From the NCBI GenBank assembly GCA_009885105.1, contig VFLI01000014.1, positions 1 through 48,023 on the forward strand: DNA of 48,023 bases. Reading direction: 5' to 3'. The notes under the pieces were generated by a model. It ran no database searches. It saw nothing but the letters and a program-made list of their open reading frames with translations, and was not told the DNA's origin. The position numbers were made by a program, and so were the translations under genes. This DNA is from Spirochaetia bacterium (GTDB lineage: Bacteria; Spirochaetota; Leptospiria; Leptospirales; Leptonemataceae). Within the stretch, counting starts at the first letter, position 1. The number at the start of each line of letters is the position of its first letter. Of this stretch, positions 1 through 8,851 are shown one piece after another.

Positions 1-118
1 CTGTAGATTTTTGATTTTTCACACAGCGCCTCTTTTTGGCTGAATTTTTGTTGAATGTGGTTATTTAACGCAAATTCCGCCGGGGAGGCCGCTGTACAGT
101 TTTATTTTCGTGAATAAT

Positions 119-1495
119 TCAGGCTAGAGCCCTGGCAATTCCCGAAGCGTTGACCCGGAAACGCGCGCTCGCTTCCTCGATGAAAGTGGGACGGATTGCC
201 TGGCCGAGAATGTGCGATTTGAGACTCGTCTGCCAGAAGCGCTTCCTGTCGGCGTTTGAGAAATTGGAAAACTTGATGCTGTAGTCGAATCGTCGCTTGA
301 CTGAATCTTCGATTTCAGAGGCGTTGTTTGTGATCCAGATCATCGTCGCGCGGCATCCGTCCAGGAAATTGTTCAGAAAGGCCTTGTCCGTGGGCCCCTT
401 GCTGAAGACGCTGCCTGCCGTGTTGATCAGATCGTCCGCTTCGTCGACGATGACGATGCCGCTGTCGGCCTCGGCGAGATTCGCGCAGATCTGCATGGCG
501 ATCTTTCTGCCGCGAAGTTCGTTATCCTCTCCGGCGAGCACGACATAGGTCGGCCTGCCGGTCTCGCGGGACAAAGCGCGCGAAAGCTCCGTTTTTCCGA
601 CTCCGGGCTGTCCGTAAAAAAGGACGGCTGTAGCCTTATCGCGCTTGAGCAGGGGAAGGAGACGCTCAATATCCTTGCTGTGGCTGGAAAAAGATTCCAG
701 CGGCAGCACGCTCTCCCTGTCGATCCTGTAATGATCCGAACCAAATTCGTCGCTGGATACTCCCGTGAGATAATCTTTTACGGCCGGCGAAAGTCCGGCG
801 TCGGCATCGCGCGAAACATCGAAAATTTCGAGTATCATGAGTCTGCCCGATTTGCGAAAGCAGTGCTTCACTTCGCCGAAGGTGAGTTCGGTTGCGGCGG
901 CGACAACGCTGTAGAAATGGGCCAGGGGCAGGAATGCCTTCATCTTTCGCATCCACGATTCGCAGCCAGTAATGTGAAAGAACTGCACGATGGCGCGTTC
1001 GTGCGCGGTCAGAGCGAGTTTGGAGGCAAGATCGTTCAGCCTGGTCGTGAGAGCCGGATCCACTTCCGGGAGGTAGTATTCCCTGTCACGCAGTTTTGCG
1101 CTTATACAGTACTCAAAATTCTCGATTGCACTCGGCTGCCGCTCGAAATAGTTTTCCAGACTTTCGGCGACCCTGTCGAGAAAGGAATCATGATGCGGAT
1201 TTTCTCCCCCGATGCTGATCTGAAATCGCGGAGGAAGAACCTGATCCGAAATGGGCATGAGATCGCGCGAATTCAGCGCGGAGAGCAGGAGCTGGACATA
1301 GAGTTTGCGTATGCCGTGCCGGTCGTTCGGCGGAATAGCGACCCTGCCGATGAGCCGATTGATGTAACCGACAAGCAGCACTTCATTAGAGTATTTATCC
1401 GGTGAAAGCGTAGGTTCGCAGGCCGGTGGTTCGAGCGGGGAGACCGGCGCTTCCGGGATTGTTGTTGCTATTTCGCTGACTGTTGTTTCGTCCAT
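119..1495 (-). CDS. AAA-family ATPase, 458 aa
   Basis: This is an ATPase of the AAA class whose partner is not identifiable. The C-terminal third carries Walker A (GQPGVGKTE, about residue 295), Walker B (IVIVDEADDL), a sensor-1 like WITNN and a following RR pair that could supply the arginine finger. The first ~280 residues match no domain I recognise and begin with a Pro/Glu-rich stretch, so they are probably an adaptor region. The start is set by AGGAGG 7 nt upstream of the ATG, and a perfect TATAAT lies about 46 nt upstream. The gene is monocistronic here. Its leader (about 28 nt around the SD) is nearly repeated before the ankyrin-like remnant at 25.7 kb. The ATPase call is firm; the role is unknown. 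Confidence 0.85.
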   Translation of the reverse strand: MDETTVSEIATTIPEAPVSPLEPPACEPTLSPDKYSNEVLLVGYINRLIGRVAIPPNDRHGIRKLYVQLLLSALNSRDLMPISDQVLPPRFQISIGGENPHHDSFLDRVAESLENYFERQPSAIENFEYCISAKLRDREYYLPEVDPALTTRLNDLASKLALTAHERAIVQFFHITGCESWMRKMKAFLPLAHFYSVVAAATELTFGEVKHCFRKSGRLMILEIFDVSRDADAGLSPAVKDYLTGVSSDEFGSDHYRIDRESVLPLESFSSHSKDIERLLPLLKRDKATAVLFYGQPGVGKTELSRALSRETGRPTYVVLAGEDNELRGRKIAMQICANLAEADSGIVIVDEADDLINTAGSVFSKGPTDKAFLNNFLDGCRATMIWITNNASEIEDSVKRRFDYSIKFSNFSNADRKRFWQTSLKSHILGQAIRPTFIEEASARFRVNASGIARALA

Positions 1496-1541
1496 GGAAT
1501 CGTCCTCCTGTTCTGTCGTTCGATCGCCACTCTACAGGTCT

Positions 1542-1547
1542 ATTATA
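1542..1547 (-). promoter_or_regulatory. Putative -10 box for the AAA ATPase gene
   Basis: On the minus strand the sequence is a perfect TATAAT, about 46 nt upstream of the ATPase start codon. No good -35 hexamer lies at 16-18 nt spacing, so the promoter may be activator-dependent or weak. Confidence 0.35.
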
Positions 1548-1753
1548 CAGGCAAAAGGGCGGTAGGTTCGGAAAAAATGTTTCCGAATCAGACGCTTCCG
1601 AAGGGAGACATTGGATTTGGAGACCAAAGATGTGCGCTGGTAAGCGCCGTCCAGTTCCATTTGAATTAATTTTCCGATTTCAATTTCGACTTTGCTGATT
1701 TTGTTAGTAAGTATCGTCCTTTCTATATGACTCTGGGACCGACTCTCAGTTGA

Positions 1754-1942
1754 ATATTTTCGAAATTCTGGCGAAGCTTCTGCTGGGGCTGGATCGTGGG
1801 TATTGAGCGGATCGTGCACGTCGAAAATTTCGGCTGCTGGCCGAATTTCGGCATCAAGTACTATTACCGCGAATCGACGCATGCAGCAAATTGGACTTCT
1901 ATCAGGCGAGACTTATACCTTGACAGCGCCCGGATGTCGTGA
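1754..1942 (+). pseudogene. Possible coding remnant in a 476-bp intergenic stretch
   Basis: The gap between the ATPase and the symporter contains no intact gene. One plus-strand frame stays open for 62 codons and reads like protein, with stretches such as FGCWPNFGIKYYYRES. It has no ATG or SD and starts directly after a stop, as expected of a gene fragment. An overlapping minus-strand open frame (1532-1882) is an alternative but has a less protein-like composition. The family is not recognised. The end of this remnant overlaps the putative symporter promoter. Confidence 0.25.
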
Positions 1943-1950
1943 AATAAATA
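1920..1950 (+). promoter_or_regulatory. Putative sigma70 promoter of the symporter gene
   Basis: TTGACA at 1920-1925 is followed after 17 nt by AATAAA (1943-1948), or after 19 nt by TAAATA. The symporter ATG is about 22 nt further on and has its own SD (CAGGAG). Confidence 0.4.
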
Positions 1951-1971
1951 CTCTTTTCAACAGGAGCCATT

Positions 1972-3348
1972 ATGAAAGCGAACACTGAGGGAGTATTGGA
2001 AGCGGTGCCGCGCACCAGGGTGTCATTCGGGATAAAACTTGGGTATGGAATCGGGGATATTGGCAGCAATATTTTTATCGTAAGTTCCGGATTCTTTCTT
2101 CTGTTTTTTCTGACGGATGTCGTCAAAATCGAACCCGCGATTGCCGGTCTGGTTCTGCTGTTCCCGAAACTGTGGGACGTGATTTCTGATCCATTCATGG
2201 GAGCCATATCGGACATCACTCGTTCGCGCTGGGGGCGTCGGCGTCCGTACCTGCTGTTCGGAGCGATTCCGTTCGGCATCTCGTTCTTCCTGATGTTTCT
2301 TGCGCCTGGATACGAGTCCGGAATCATCCGCGCTGTGCACGTGGGCCTGATGTTCGCACTGGGCTGCACATTTTTCACAGTAATAAACATTCCCTATTCC
2401 AGCATGGTTGCGGAGATGTCAGACGATTACAACGAGAGAATGTCGATAACGTCTTTCAGGATGGTCGGGTCCACTGTCGGCGTCCTGCTCGCCGGCGGAC
2501 TGGCAATGCCCCTGGTGAAGATGGGCGGCGCCGGAGCAGCCGGCTTCAGTTTCATGGGCGCGATCTTCGGCGTTGTCATCGCACTGATCTGTCTGGCCTG
2601 TTTCTGGGGCACGCGAAACGCATTGACGATTTCGCCGAAAGACAAGCTTCCGCCGGTGCGAGAGCAGATACGGATCGCTTTTAAGAATATTCCGTTCATC
2701 ATGCTTGTCGCAAGTTACGCTCTGCAGTCCGTGGGCATCGGCGTGCTCATGGCCGGACTGATCTATTTTATCAAGCACGTCATGCTTCTGCCTGAGACCG
2801 CCATGGGCATTATGTTCCCTGTGCTTTTCGGCACGGCGATTATTTTTATCCCGATATGGGTGAAAATAGGCGTGAAGCTGGGGAAGATACGCGCCTATCG
2901 AATCGGTCTGGCCATCATCGCCGTGATGCTGGTTTCGACTTTTTTTACAGAGCCTTCGCAGCTGTGGCTTTTTTATGCGCAGCTATTTTTTCTCGGAATC
3001 GGTTTTTCGAGTTTTCAGCTTTTTCCCTTCTCGATGCTCCCGGACACCATTGAATATGACCAGATGAAATCGGGCATGAGGCGCGAAGGAGTGTTCTCCG
3101 GCGTCTGGGCTTCCGGCCAGAAGATGGCTTATTCCGTCGGTCCCGGCATCGTGGGCTTCGCTCTGTCGCTTTCAGGTTTCTCTGCGGGTCATGAGCAGCC
3201 TGCCAGCGTTGCTCTGGGCATCCGCATCATCTTCTGCCTTTTCCCGGCTGCCGCGCTGCTTCTCAGCTACATACCTTTCAGCAAATATGATCTGACAGAG
3301 GAGAAGTTCGAGGAGATAAAGAAGTCAATCCGCGTAAACGTGCCGTGA
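1972..3348 (+). CDS. GPH-family sugar:cation symporter (MFS, MelB-like), 458 aa
   Basis: This is an inner-membrane secondary transporter of the glycoside-pentoside-hexuronide:cation symporter family, which imports sugars or glycosides with Na+ or H+. It shows about twelve hydrophobic segments and the family's signature early region: KLGYGIGDIGSN at residues 23-34, then DVISDPFMGAISD followed by the basic cytoplasmic loop RSRWGRRRPYL. Its length is typical of the family. The start has a good SD (CAGGAG, 7 nt before the ATG). There is no sugar kinase, hydrolase or regulator next to it, so the substrate cannot be inferred. A short gap separates it from the convergent VapC gene. Confidence 0.85.
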   Translation: MKANTEGVLEAVPRTRVSFGIKLGYGIGDIGSNIFIVSSGFFLLFFLTDVVKIEPAIAGLVLLFPKLWDVISDPFMGAISDITRSRWGRRRPYLLFGAIPFGISFFLMFLAPGYESGIIRAVHVGLMFALGCTFFTVINIPYSSMVAEMSDDYNERMSITSFRMVGSTVGVLLAGGLAMPLVKMGGAGAAGFSFMGAIFGVVIALICLACFWGTRNALTISPKDKLPPVREQIRIAFKNIPFIMLVASYALQSVGIGVLMAGLIYFIKHVMLLPETAMGIMFPVLFGTAIIFIPIWVKIGVKLGKIRAYRIGLAIIAVMLVSTFFTEPSQLWLFYAQLFFLGIGFSSFQLFPFSMLPDTIEYDQMKSGMRREGVFSGVWASGQKMAYSVGPGIVGFALSLSGFSAGHEQPASVALGIRIIFCLFPAAALLLSYIPFSKYDLTEEKFEEIKKSIRVNVP

Positions 3349-3361
3349 GCAGGTCCGGGCC

Positions 3362-3757
3362 TCAGGGAGCTTTGAAATACGATTCTTTTAGCAGAACCTT
3401 ATCAAACGTCATCACCCTGTCGCTTCCCTGCCTCTTCGAAATTTCCTTTAGATAATAGTCAGAAAAATCACCTCGTCCGGATTTATAGCCATCGATGGAC
3501 GAGCACAGAACTTCGCGATCCTCGAAATTGAAATGTTTTACGTGCGCAACTTTTTCCAGCAGATCGACGATTTCACTCTTCATGACATTGTAGGCCGAGG
3601 AAAGAACCCAGACCAATTCGCAGACTACAATTCCTGGTATAAAGAAATTCTTTCCCTTCAGGACATTTTCTTCAATGAATTGTCTTGCTTTCCTGCTCTG
3701 AGCCGGATCGTCCTGGATGAAATACCGGATCAGCACATTCGTATCAAGGGCGATCAT
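3362..3757 (-). CDS. vapC: PIN-domain toxin (VapC family), 131 aa
   Basis: This is a VapC-type ribonuclease toxin. The PIN fold is indicated by the N-terminal LDTNVLIRYF with the first catalytic Asp, a central E (VCELVWVL) and the C-terminal GRGDFSDYYL and VMTFDKVL acidic residues. VapC toxins usually cleave tRNA or rRNA and are held inactive by the cognate VapB. The start codon overlaps the stop of the upstream antitoxin gene by 4 nt (ATGA), so the two are translationally coupled. The protein appears complete. Confidence 0.85.
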   Translation of the reverse strand: MIALDTNVLIRYFIQDDPAQSRKARQFIEENVLKGKNFFIPGIVVCELVWVLSSAYNVMKSEIVDLLEKVAHVKHFNFEDREVLCSSIDGYKSGRGDFSDYYLKEISKRQGSDRVMTFDKVLLKESYFKAP

Positions 3758-3984
3758 TTTCGGCGGTACCGGTTTTTTATTGAATCATCCATCATTTCGA
3801 TGGTCACATTCTTCTTTCGAGTTTTTACGCTGTTATAAAGATCGCGCACATCCACCGTTTCCGGCTCTACAACGACGATGCCGCCCTTGATTCGAAAATC
3901 CACACGGTCACCGGGATGAACACCGAGAAATTCTCTGATTCTGGCGGGGAGCGTCACCTGTCCTTTCGATGTTATATTTCCCAT
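3754..3984 (-). CDS. vapB: AbrB/MazE-type antitoxin (VapB), 76 aa
   Basis: This is the antitoxin and DNA-binding autorepressor of the VapC above. It has the swapped-hairpin AbrB fold signature: ITSKGQVTLPARIREFLGV near the N-terminus, then GDRVDFRIKGG. The basic C-terminal tail (KTRKKNV...RYRRK) probably wraps the toxin. It is the first gene of the operon. A GAAGG lies about 13 nt upstream of the ATG, and a perfect 8-bp inverted repeat lies in the leader and promoter, consistent with autorepression. Confidence 0.85.
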   Translation of the reverse strand: MGNITSKGQVTLPARIREFLGVHPGDRVDFRIKGGIVVVEPETVDVRDLYNSVKTRKKNVTIEMMDDSIKNRYRRK

Positions 3985-3986
3985 GA

Positions 3987-4034
3987 GGTAATACCTTCTT
4001 CAGATAAGTATTACCCGCTGTATTACACAGTCAA
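3987..4034 (-). promoter_or_regulatory. vapBC promoter with palindromic operator
   Basis: Read on the minus strand, TTGACT (plus 4029-4034) is followed after 16 nt by AATACT (4007-4012). GGTAATAC at 4015-4008 and GTATTACC at 3994-3987 form a perfect 8-bp inverted repeat with a 13-nt spacer. A third GTAATAC half-site lies between the -35 and -10 boxes. Repression by VapB or VapBC is inferred from the family. Confidence 0.55.
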
Positions 4035-4063
4035 CTTGTTTTCTTCCGGAGGCCCGGCGAAAC

Positions 4064-4630
4064 TTGACCGCCTTGGGAAAAAATCTCACAAAAGAAGATC
4101 AGATCCCGTACGGCATTGAGTATCTCGCGCTCGGGCATGAGTATACGATCCGCCAGAAACGAAAGCTGAGCACGGGCGAGCTGGCCGATTTTCTGAACGA
4201 TCTGATATTTTACGCTTCCGACATGAACAATGAGGCCGCCGTCCAGGACAGGGCCCGCACAGAGCGAAACTTTCGCAATTACAAAACCACGGTTGAAAAC
4301 GAATTCGACGTTGAGATCAATCTGCAGAAGGGATACATCCGCGGTCTTGAGGGCGGCAGCGGATTCGAGCTGCTGGTCCGCTACTGCATCAAGTTCGGTC
4401 TGCCTATGGAGTTTCGGTACCAGAAACTCATGGACAAGAATATCGAGATGCGACGTGTATATCCGATGGCGCGCCGGAAAATCCAGTTCAACTATCAAAC
4501 CTATCGAAAAGACAAAGCGTACAATTTCAAGTATGAACCAATCGAATGCGTGCTGCGTCATCTCGGGCACAGCTACCGGCATTTTCGCCAGAGCTTTCTG
4601 ATCGATCACGAGTTTGTTTGGGAGAAGTAG
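4064..4630 (+). CDS. Conserved-looking hypothetical protein, 188 aa
   Basis: I do not recognise the family. The protein is mixed alpha/beta in composition, rich in Tyr, Arg and Phe and without membrane segments. The second half (LPMEFRYQ...VYPMARRKIQFNY) has a faint look of a WYL-type ligand-binding domain, which I would not rely on. The start used is a TTG 11 nt after GGAGG; no ATG sits near the beginning of the coherent reading frame, so the N-terminus is uncertain and could be truncated. A 247-codon open frame on the opposite strand is judged a shadow. It is divergent from vapB and convergent with the lipid operon. Confidence 0.55.
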   Translation: MTALGKNLTKEDQIPYGIEYLALGHEYTIRQKRKLSTGELADFLNDLIFYASDMNNEAAVQDRARTERNFRNYKTTVENEFDVEINLQKGYIRGLEGGSGFELLVRYCIKFGLPMEFRYQKLMDKNIEMRRVYPMARRKIQFNYQTYRKDKAYNFKYEPIECVLRHLGHSYRHFRQSFLIDHEFVWEK

Positions 4631-4653
4631 GGAAGGCCGCGCAGCTGCATCCA

Positions 4654-5508
4654 TCAGCCCATAAGGCAGCTGCGAAACCCTTCCCGATACGAAGGAAAGC
4701 GAAATCCTTCGGGAAGAAAGGACCGAGCATGGAGGCTCTCCACGCGGCGGCCTGCGGCCGGTTCGCTGCGCCATGGCCTGCCGGTATCCGGCAGCTGTAT
4801 TTTGAGCTCGGATTCCAGGAACTCGAAAACTTCTTTGTTGGGGGCGGAATATTCATCGACGCCGTTCACCACCCGCACGGCCGTCTGCTGTCCGGGCGAT
4901 TTGCCGCGCCGGGCGCTCATCCATCCCAGAGCGAGAGCGCACAGATCATGCACGTGAATGCGGGACACCATCCGGTTGCCCGTTTCCAGTCGGCTGAAGT
5001 CGCCCGCCCGAAACGACTCGCCGAGCGAACGGCCCGGTCCGTAGATGCCCCCGGCCCGGATCACGAACGTCCGTTCGTAATCTGAGAGGATGCGTGTTTC
5101 CCTTTGGAGACGTCTCTGCGACGATGTCAAATCCGGCGCGGGGGGAGTACTCTCATCCACGGTGTAGACGGGTCCCTCTTCGCCGCCGCCGTATACGGAA
5201 GTCGTTGAGATGTGAATGTAGACCGCTTCTCTGTTCTCCTGGAAAATGCGAAACATTTGTTCGGGGTAGGCCAGTCCGCCCTGTTCCGCCGCCGGCGTCG
5301 TATCCAGTATGAGATCGACGATCGGGAAAACGTCCTGGGTGACGGCCTGCATCCCGCGGGCCTGCAATTCTTCCGGGCGTCGGGACAGGAAAAAGACATC
5401 GCATACTCCGCCAAAATTGCGTTCCAGATACGCCGACGTGAAGCCGACGCCGAGACACAGAACGACTGGCTTTTTGCCTGCGAAGAATTTCATCCCCGAG
5501 TCATTCAA
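4654..5508 (-). CDS. NAD-dependent epimerase/dehydratase-like SDR protein, 284 aa
   Basis: This extended short-chain dehydrogenase-like protein is the last gene of the lipid operon. The N-terminal Rossmann strand VVLCLGVGFTSAYL is a loosened GxxGxxG. A catalytic-type STTSVYGG and a downstream VIRAGGIYGPGRS are characteristic of the family that includes nucleotide-sugar epimerases and YeeZ/UspB-like proteins. No substrate is implied by the sequence. Its start overlaps the stop of the cyclopropane synthase gene by 4 nt (ATGA), so it is co-translated and probably acts on the same lipid products or precursors. Confidence 0.75.
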   Translation of the reverse strand: MNDSGMKFFAGKKPVVLCLGVGFTSAYLERNFGGVCDVFFLSRRPEELQARGMQAVTQDVFPIVDLILDTTPAAEQGGLAYPEQMFRIFQENREAVYIHISTTSVYGGGEEGPVYTVDESTPPAPDLTSSQRRLQRETRILSDYERTFVIRAGGIYGPGRSLGESFRAGDFSRLETGNRMVSRIHVHDLCALALGWMSARRGKSPGQQTAVRVVNGVDEYSAPNKEVFEFLESELKIQLPDTGRPWRSEPAAGRRVESLHARSFLPEGFRFPSYREGFRSCLMG

Positions 5509-6809
5509 AGTCTTCCGTGCCTGCCGGCCAGTTCTCTTGAATTCCAGGCAGCGGAGCTGCCCGCCCTGTGCAGGGCAGGGTTCATCGGCCTCGAAATGAG
5601 AAAATGCGCCACATTTGTATAACGCGCCTCAAAACTGATTTCGCAGAGCACCAGGTAGTATTCCCATTTGCGAAGAAAGGCTTCATCCAGGCCCATCGCC
5701 GCCGCCTTTCCCCGGTTGCGCTTGAAATTGTCCCGCCAAAGACGGAGCGTGCGCGCATAATCCGGCCCAAAACTATGCACGTCCCAGGCCATCAGCTCGC
5801 CCGTTCTGTGCAGGCTGTTCAGAATCTGGCGGTGAGAAAGCAGGCAGCCGCCCGGAAAGATATGTTTCTGAATCCAATCCGTCTGGCTGATGTAACGCTC
5901 GAAATAGGGATCCGGCATGGTGATGCACTGTATCAGAATCAGGCCCTGTTCATCAAGCAGTTCGCCGCACTTTCGGAAGAAAAGATCGACGTATTCATGC
6001 CCCAGGGCTTCCGCCATCTCAATGGAGACGATCCTGTCATATCGTCCTTCCAGGAGCCTGTAGTCGCAAAGTCTGACGTCAACGTAATCCTCCAGGCCCT
6101 TGTTCTCTATCCGCTCCTTTGCATATTCGAACTGTTTCTCGGAAATGGTCACGGCATCAACCCGGCACCCGTAGCGCTCTGCCGCATATACGGCGAACGC
6201 GCCCCATCCGCAGCCAATCTCAAGCAGGCGGTGGTGCGGTTGGAGATCCAGCTTGCGGCAGATCGCGTCGAATTTAGCAGTCTGGCCGGCTTCAAGGTCA
6301 TCGCTCGCTGAGAAAAGGGCGCTTGAGTAGGTCATCGTTTCGTCCAGCATGAGCGCGTAGAACTCGTTTGATATGTCGTAGTGCTGTGAAATGTTCTTAC
6401 GGCTGTTGGATTTTGTATTCCGTCTGAGCTTATGGCGCACTCTGTTGACGGCTCCCAGGAAATTGGCAGGCGACAGAGTTGTCCGAGAGCTGGACATCGT
6501 GCCGCTTCCGGTCGAATTCCAGAAGAACCAGTTGAGAACGCCTGGCAGGTCGTCCGATGACCAGTCTTTGTCCGTGTAGGCTTCGCCGAATCCTATTTCG
6601 CCGAAGAGCACGCACTTGCGAAAAAAGACTTTGTCGTTGATCTCCATTTCAACAGGTTTCTGGCTGAGATCTCCCAAAACTCGGCAGCTGCCGTCCGGCA
6701 TGCTCAACCGCAGAGATCCTCTGTCGGCTTTTTTCAAGTAATTGAAGAAGAGCCACTCTGACAGGGGGTATTGCTTTTTTTTCTTTTCTGATTCAGGTAT
6801 TGTACGCAT
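5505..6809 (-). CDS. cfa: Cyclopropane-fatty-acyl-phospholipid synthase family methyltransferase, 434 aa
   Basis: This SAM-dependent methyltransferase acts on unsaturated acyl chains of membrane phospholipids and forms cyclopropane or methyl-branched chains. Visible markers are the substrate-side motif HYDISNEFY, the acyl-enzyme region TYSSALF, SAM motif I LEIGCGWGAFA (about residue 195) and the C-terminal FEARYTNVAHFLI. Its length is near that of bacterial Cfa proteins. The last ~25 residues after FLISRP are low-complexity and may be an extension created where it runs into the SDR gene. It overlaps its upstream neighbour by 17 nt and its downstream neighbour by 4 nt. The product (cyclopropane versus methylated or furan chain) cannot be told from sequence. 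Confidence 0.85.
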   Translation of the reverse strand: MRTIPESEKKKKQYPLSEWLFFNYLKKADRGSLRLSMPDGSCRVLGDLSQKPVEMEINDKVFFRKCVLFGEIGFGEAYTDKDWSSDDLPGVLNWFFWNSTGSGTMSSSRTTLSPANFLGAVNRVRHKLRRNTKSNSRKNISQHYDISNEFYALMLDETMTYSSALFSASDDLEAGQTAKFDAICRKLDLQPHHRLLEIGCGWGAFAVYAAERYGCRVDAVTISEKQFEYAKERIENKGLEDYVDVRLCDYRLLEGRYDRIVSIEMAEALGHEYVDLFFRKCGELLDEQGLILIQCITMPDPYFERYISQTDWIQKHIFPGGCLLSHRQILNSLHRTGELMAWDVHSFGPDYARTLRLWRDNFKRNRGKAAAMGLDEAFLRKWEYYLVLCEISFEARYTNVAHFLISRPMNPALHRAGSSAAWNSRELAGRHGRL

Positions 6810-7623
6810 CTGCGCCTCTCTTTTCGGAATGCAAAGATTCCGTTATTTTCTTGTCTGTGTCTGCTTTGGAAAAAAACGGCACCCGCTTGATGAACAGCTT
6901 CATCGCCTGCCAGTGGATCAAAACAATGACCATCAACGTGTAGAGTGGATATCGGAACAGGCAGCGCGCAAGCTCAGCATCTGAAATCGCAGACCGCCGT
7001 CCGCTCACCACGGCCCGGAGCTGCAATTCTCCTTTTACTGTGGAATCAATCCGTACAAACAGGTTTTCATCCGGCGCTTTCAGTAAAAATTGAAAATCGG
7101 CGTCATGACTGATAAACGGCGAAATGTAGAACGATTTCTTCGTCGGAGGGCGGTTTGCCGTGTTTCGTATCAGGTAATGCTTCTGTTCCCCGAATGTATT
7201 GTTCACCTCGGCCAGAACAGCGCAGAGCTCTTCGCCGCGGCGCGACGGAGTGTACAGATAATAGAAGGAGACGGGATTGAATACGTAGCCCAGCATCCTC
7301 AGATTGGAGACCAGGATGATTCTGGAGACTTCAGCGCCGCCGAGCTCTGATTTTAGATGCTCCCTCAAACTGTCGGCCGTTGTTGAACGCTGGCCGCTCC
7401 GGCGCTCACGGTTCGACCCCGGCATGAACTTCAGATGGTCCCTGTCGTGGAAACTGAAAATGCCAGGCTCATTGACTCTGAGAAGCCGCAGGGCGCTTAG
7501 TTCATCCAGCCTGTCCAGGTCCAGCGCAAAAAGAAACATCCTGTAGCGAAACTGGTTCAGTCGCGGAACTCGGCGCACATGAACGATTCTTCCCCTATAC
7601 AGCGCTGAATGCAGGGACTGCAT
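6793..7623 (-). CDS. DUF1365 family protein, 276 aa
   Basis: This is a DUF1365 protein, recognised from its N-terminal LYRGRIVHVRRVPRLNQFRYRMF pattern and the internal MLGYVFNPVSFYY and FYISPFI motifs. The family's biochemical role is not established. It is almost always encoded between an FAD-dependent amine-oxidase-like protein and a Cfa-type methyltransferase, as here, so a part in the same acyl-chain modification is inferred by association. A hydrophobic stretch near the C-terminus (LYTLMVIVLIHW) could associate with membrane. It overlaps the FAD gene by 29 nt and cfa by 17 nt. Confidence 0.85.
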   Translation of the reverse strand: MQSLHSALYRGRIVHVRRVPRLNQFRYRMFLFALDLDRLDELSALRLLRVNEPGIFSFHDRDHLKFMPGSNRERRSGQRSTTADSLREHLKSELGGAEVSRIILVSNLRMLGYVFNPVSFYYLYTPSRRGEELCAVLAEVNNTFGEQKHYLIRNTANRPPTKKSFYISPFISHDADFQFLLKAPDENLFVRIDSTVKGELQLRAVVSGRRSAISDAELARCLFRYPLYTLMVIVLIHWQAMKLFIKRVPFFSKADTDKKITESLHSEKRGADAYNT

Positions 7624-8851
7624 TGCTTATCCTCCGGGCCGCGTCAATTGCCGAAGCCAGTCCGTCCTCGTGAAAACCATGCCGAAAGTAGCTTCCGGAA
7701 AAATACACAGGACCGGCGTCGTTCAGCTTTGCAAGTTCCGGCTGCATGCGAAGGGCTTTCCGGTCAAACAGCGGATGCTCGTATTCGACTTCATACTGTA
7801 TCCTGTCGGGATCGATGGGGGCAAATTCATTCAGCGATAGAATATAATCGGTGTCTGTCTGCAATCCCTGGAGCGGGTTCATGTAGTAGCCCACCGACGT
7901 TTCTCCATCCGACGAATATCTGTAGTTCCACGATGCCCAGCACCGCCGCCGGACGGGCATAACGGATCGGTCCGTGTGGAGCACAGCTCTGTTCTTCTGA
8001 TACCGAAAGCACGAAAGAATCCTGCGTTCTTCATCCGTCGGCTGCGCAAGGATCTTCAGAGCCTGGTCCGCGTGCGTTGCAATGAGGACTCTGTCGAAGC
8101 TCTCCGAGCCGGCTGCCGTGATCACCTCGGCTCCCTGCGCCTTTCGCACAACGCTCTGAACAGGCTCGCCGAGACGCAGAGCGGGTTGAACAGCCTGTAG
8201 AATTGCCTGTATGTAGGTTTGGGAACCGCCCGTAACGGTGCGCCAGCGAAGATGGTCGCCCGTTCCCAAAAGACCGTGATTTTTGAAGAACTGCAGAAAA
8301 GCGCGCGCCGGGAAATCCCGCATATCACGCTCGGGGATGGACCAGATGGCGGCGCCCATGGGCAGGATGTAGTACCGGATAAACGGCTCGCGAAACGCGC
8401 TGTTCTCGAGAAATTCGCCCAGTGTTCGCTCTGCATTCGAAGCAAGCTCATGCAGGGCCTGGGTCTTGAAGCGCATAATATCTGCCAGCAACGTCCAGAA
8501 TCGGGGTCGGAACAGGTTGCTTCGCTGACCAAAAACGCCGTTCAGATTGTTTCCGGCCCATTCCAGGTTGGTTTCCAGATTCCTGTAACTGAACGACATG
8601 TCGCTCCACTGTGTGGATACTCCGAGTTCGTCAAAAAGCCTGGTGAGCAGAGGATACGTCGACGTATTGTAAACGATGAATCCCGTGTCGATGGAGTGCT
8701 GTCCCCGTTGATCCGCCACCGTGACCGTATTCGTATGCCCGCCCGGTCGTCTGTCCTGCTCGAACAGGGTGACAGAAAAATCCTTCCTCAATGCGTATGC
8801 TGCGCCCAGTCCCGAAATGCCGCTTCCCACGATTGCCAGTTTTTCTGCCAT
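7595..8851 (-). CDS. FAD/NAD(P)-binding amine-oxidase-like protein, 418 aa
   Basis: This flavoprotein has an N-terminal dinucleotide-binding motif (IVGSGISGLGAAYAL, residues 6-20) followed by the ED/PGGHTNTV signature of the amine oxidase/phytoene-desaturase-like superfamily. It ends with a second FAD-contacting region (VYFSGSYFRHGFHEDGLASA). Orthologues next to DUF1365 and cfa are thought to desaturate or oxidise acyl chains; this is known from context rather than assay for this protein. It is the first gene of the operon, with a clear SD (AAGGAG) 9 nt before the ATG. It is divergent from the second Cfa-like gene, so the 190-bp gap must hold both promoters. Confidence 0.85.
   Translation of the reverse strand: MAEKLAIVGSGISGLGAAYALRKDFSVTLFEQDRRPGGHTNTVTVADQRGQHSIDTGFIVYNTSTYPLLTRLFDELGVSTQWSDMSFSYRNLETNLEWAGNNLNGVFGQRSNLFRPRFWTLLADIMRFKTQALHELASNAERTLGEFLENSAFREPFIRYYILPMGAAIWSIPERDMRDFPARAFLQFFKNHGLLGTGDHLRWRTVTGGSQTYIQAILQAVQPALRLGEPVQSVVRKAQGAEVITAAGSESFDRVLIATHADQALKILAQPTDEERRILSCFRYQKNRAVLHTDRSVMPVRRRCWASWNYRYSSDGETSVGYYMNPLQGLQTDTDYILSLNEFAPIDPDRIQYEVEYEHPLFDRKALRMQPELAKLNDAGPVYFSGSYFRHGFHEDGLASAIDAARRISNAVPAFSAV

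Noticed and set aside
1-118. Terminator or gene at the left edge
   Set aside because: T-rich stretches are present but no convincing stem is paired with them, and no coding frame of useful length is seen.
680-1405. Plus-strand open frame of 241 codons opposite the AAA ATPase
   Set aside because: It is the antisense shadow of a gene with intact Walker motifs, SD and -10 box.
4031-4774. Minus-strand open frame of 247 codons opposite the hypothetical gene at 4064-4630
   Set aside because: Low-complexity Arg/Ser/Pro-rich start, no SD and an overlap with the SDR gene; the plus-strand frame has far better protein character.
5568-6311. Plus-strand open frame of 247 codons opposite the Cfa gene
   Set aside because: Antisense shadow; the Cfa frame has all SAM-binding and substrate motifs.
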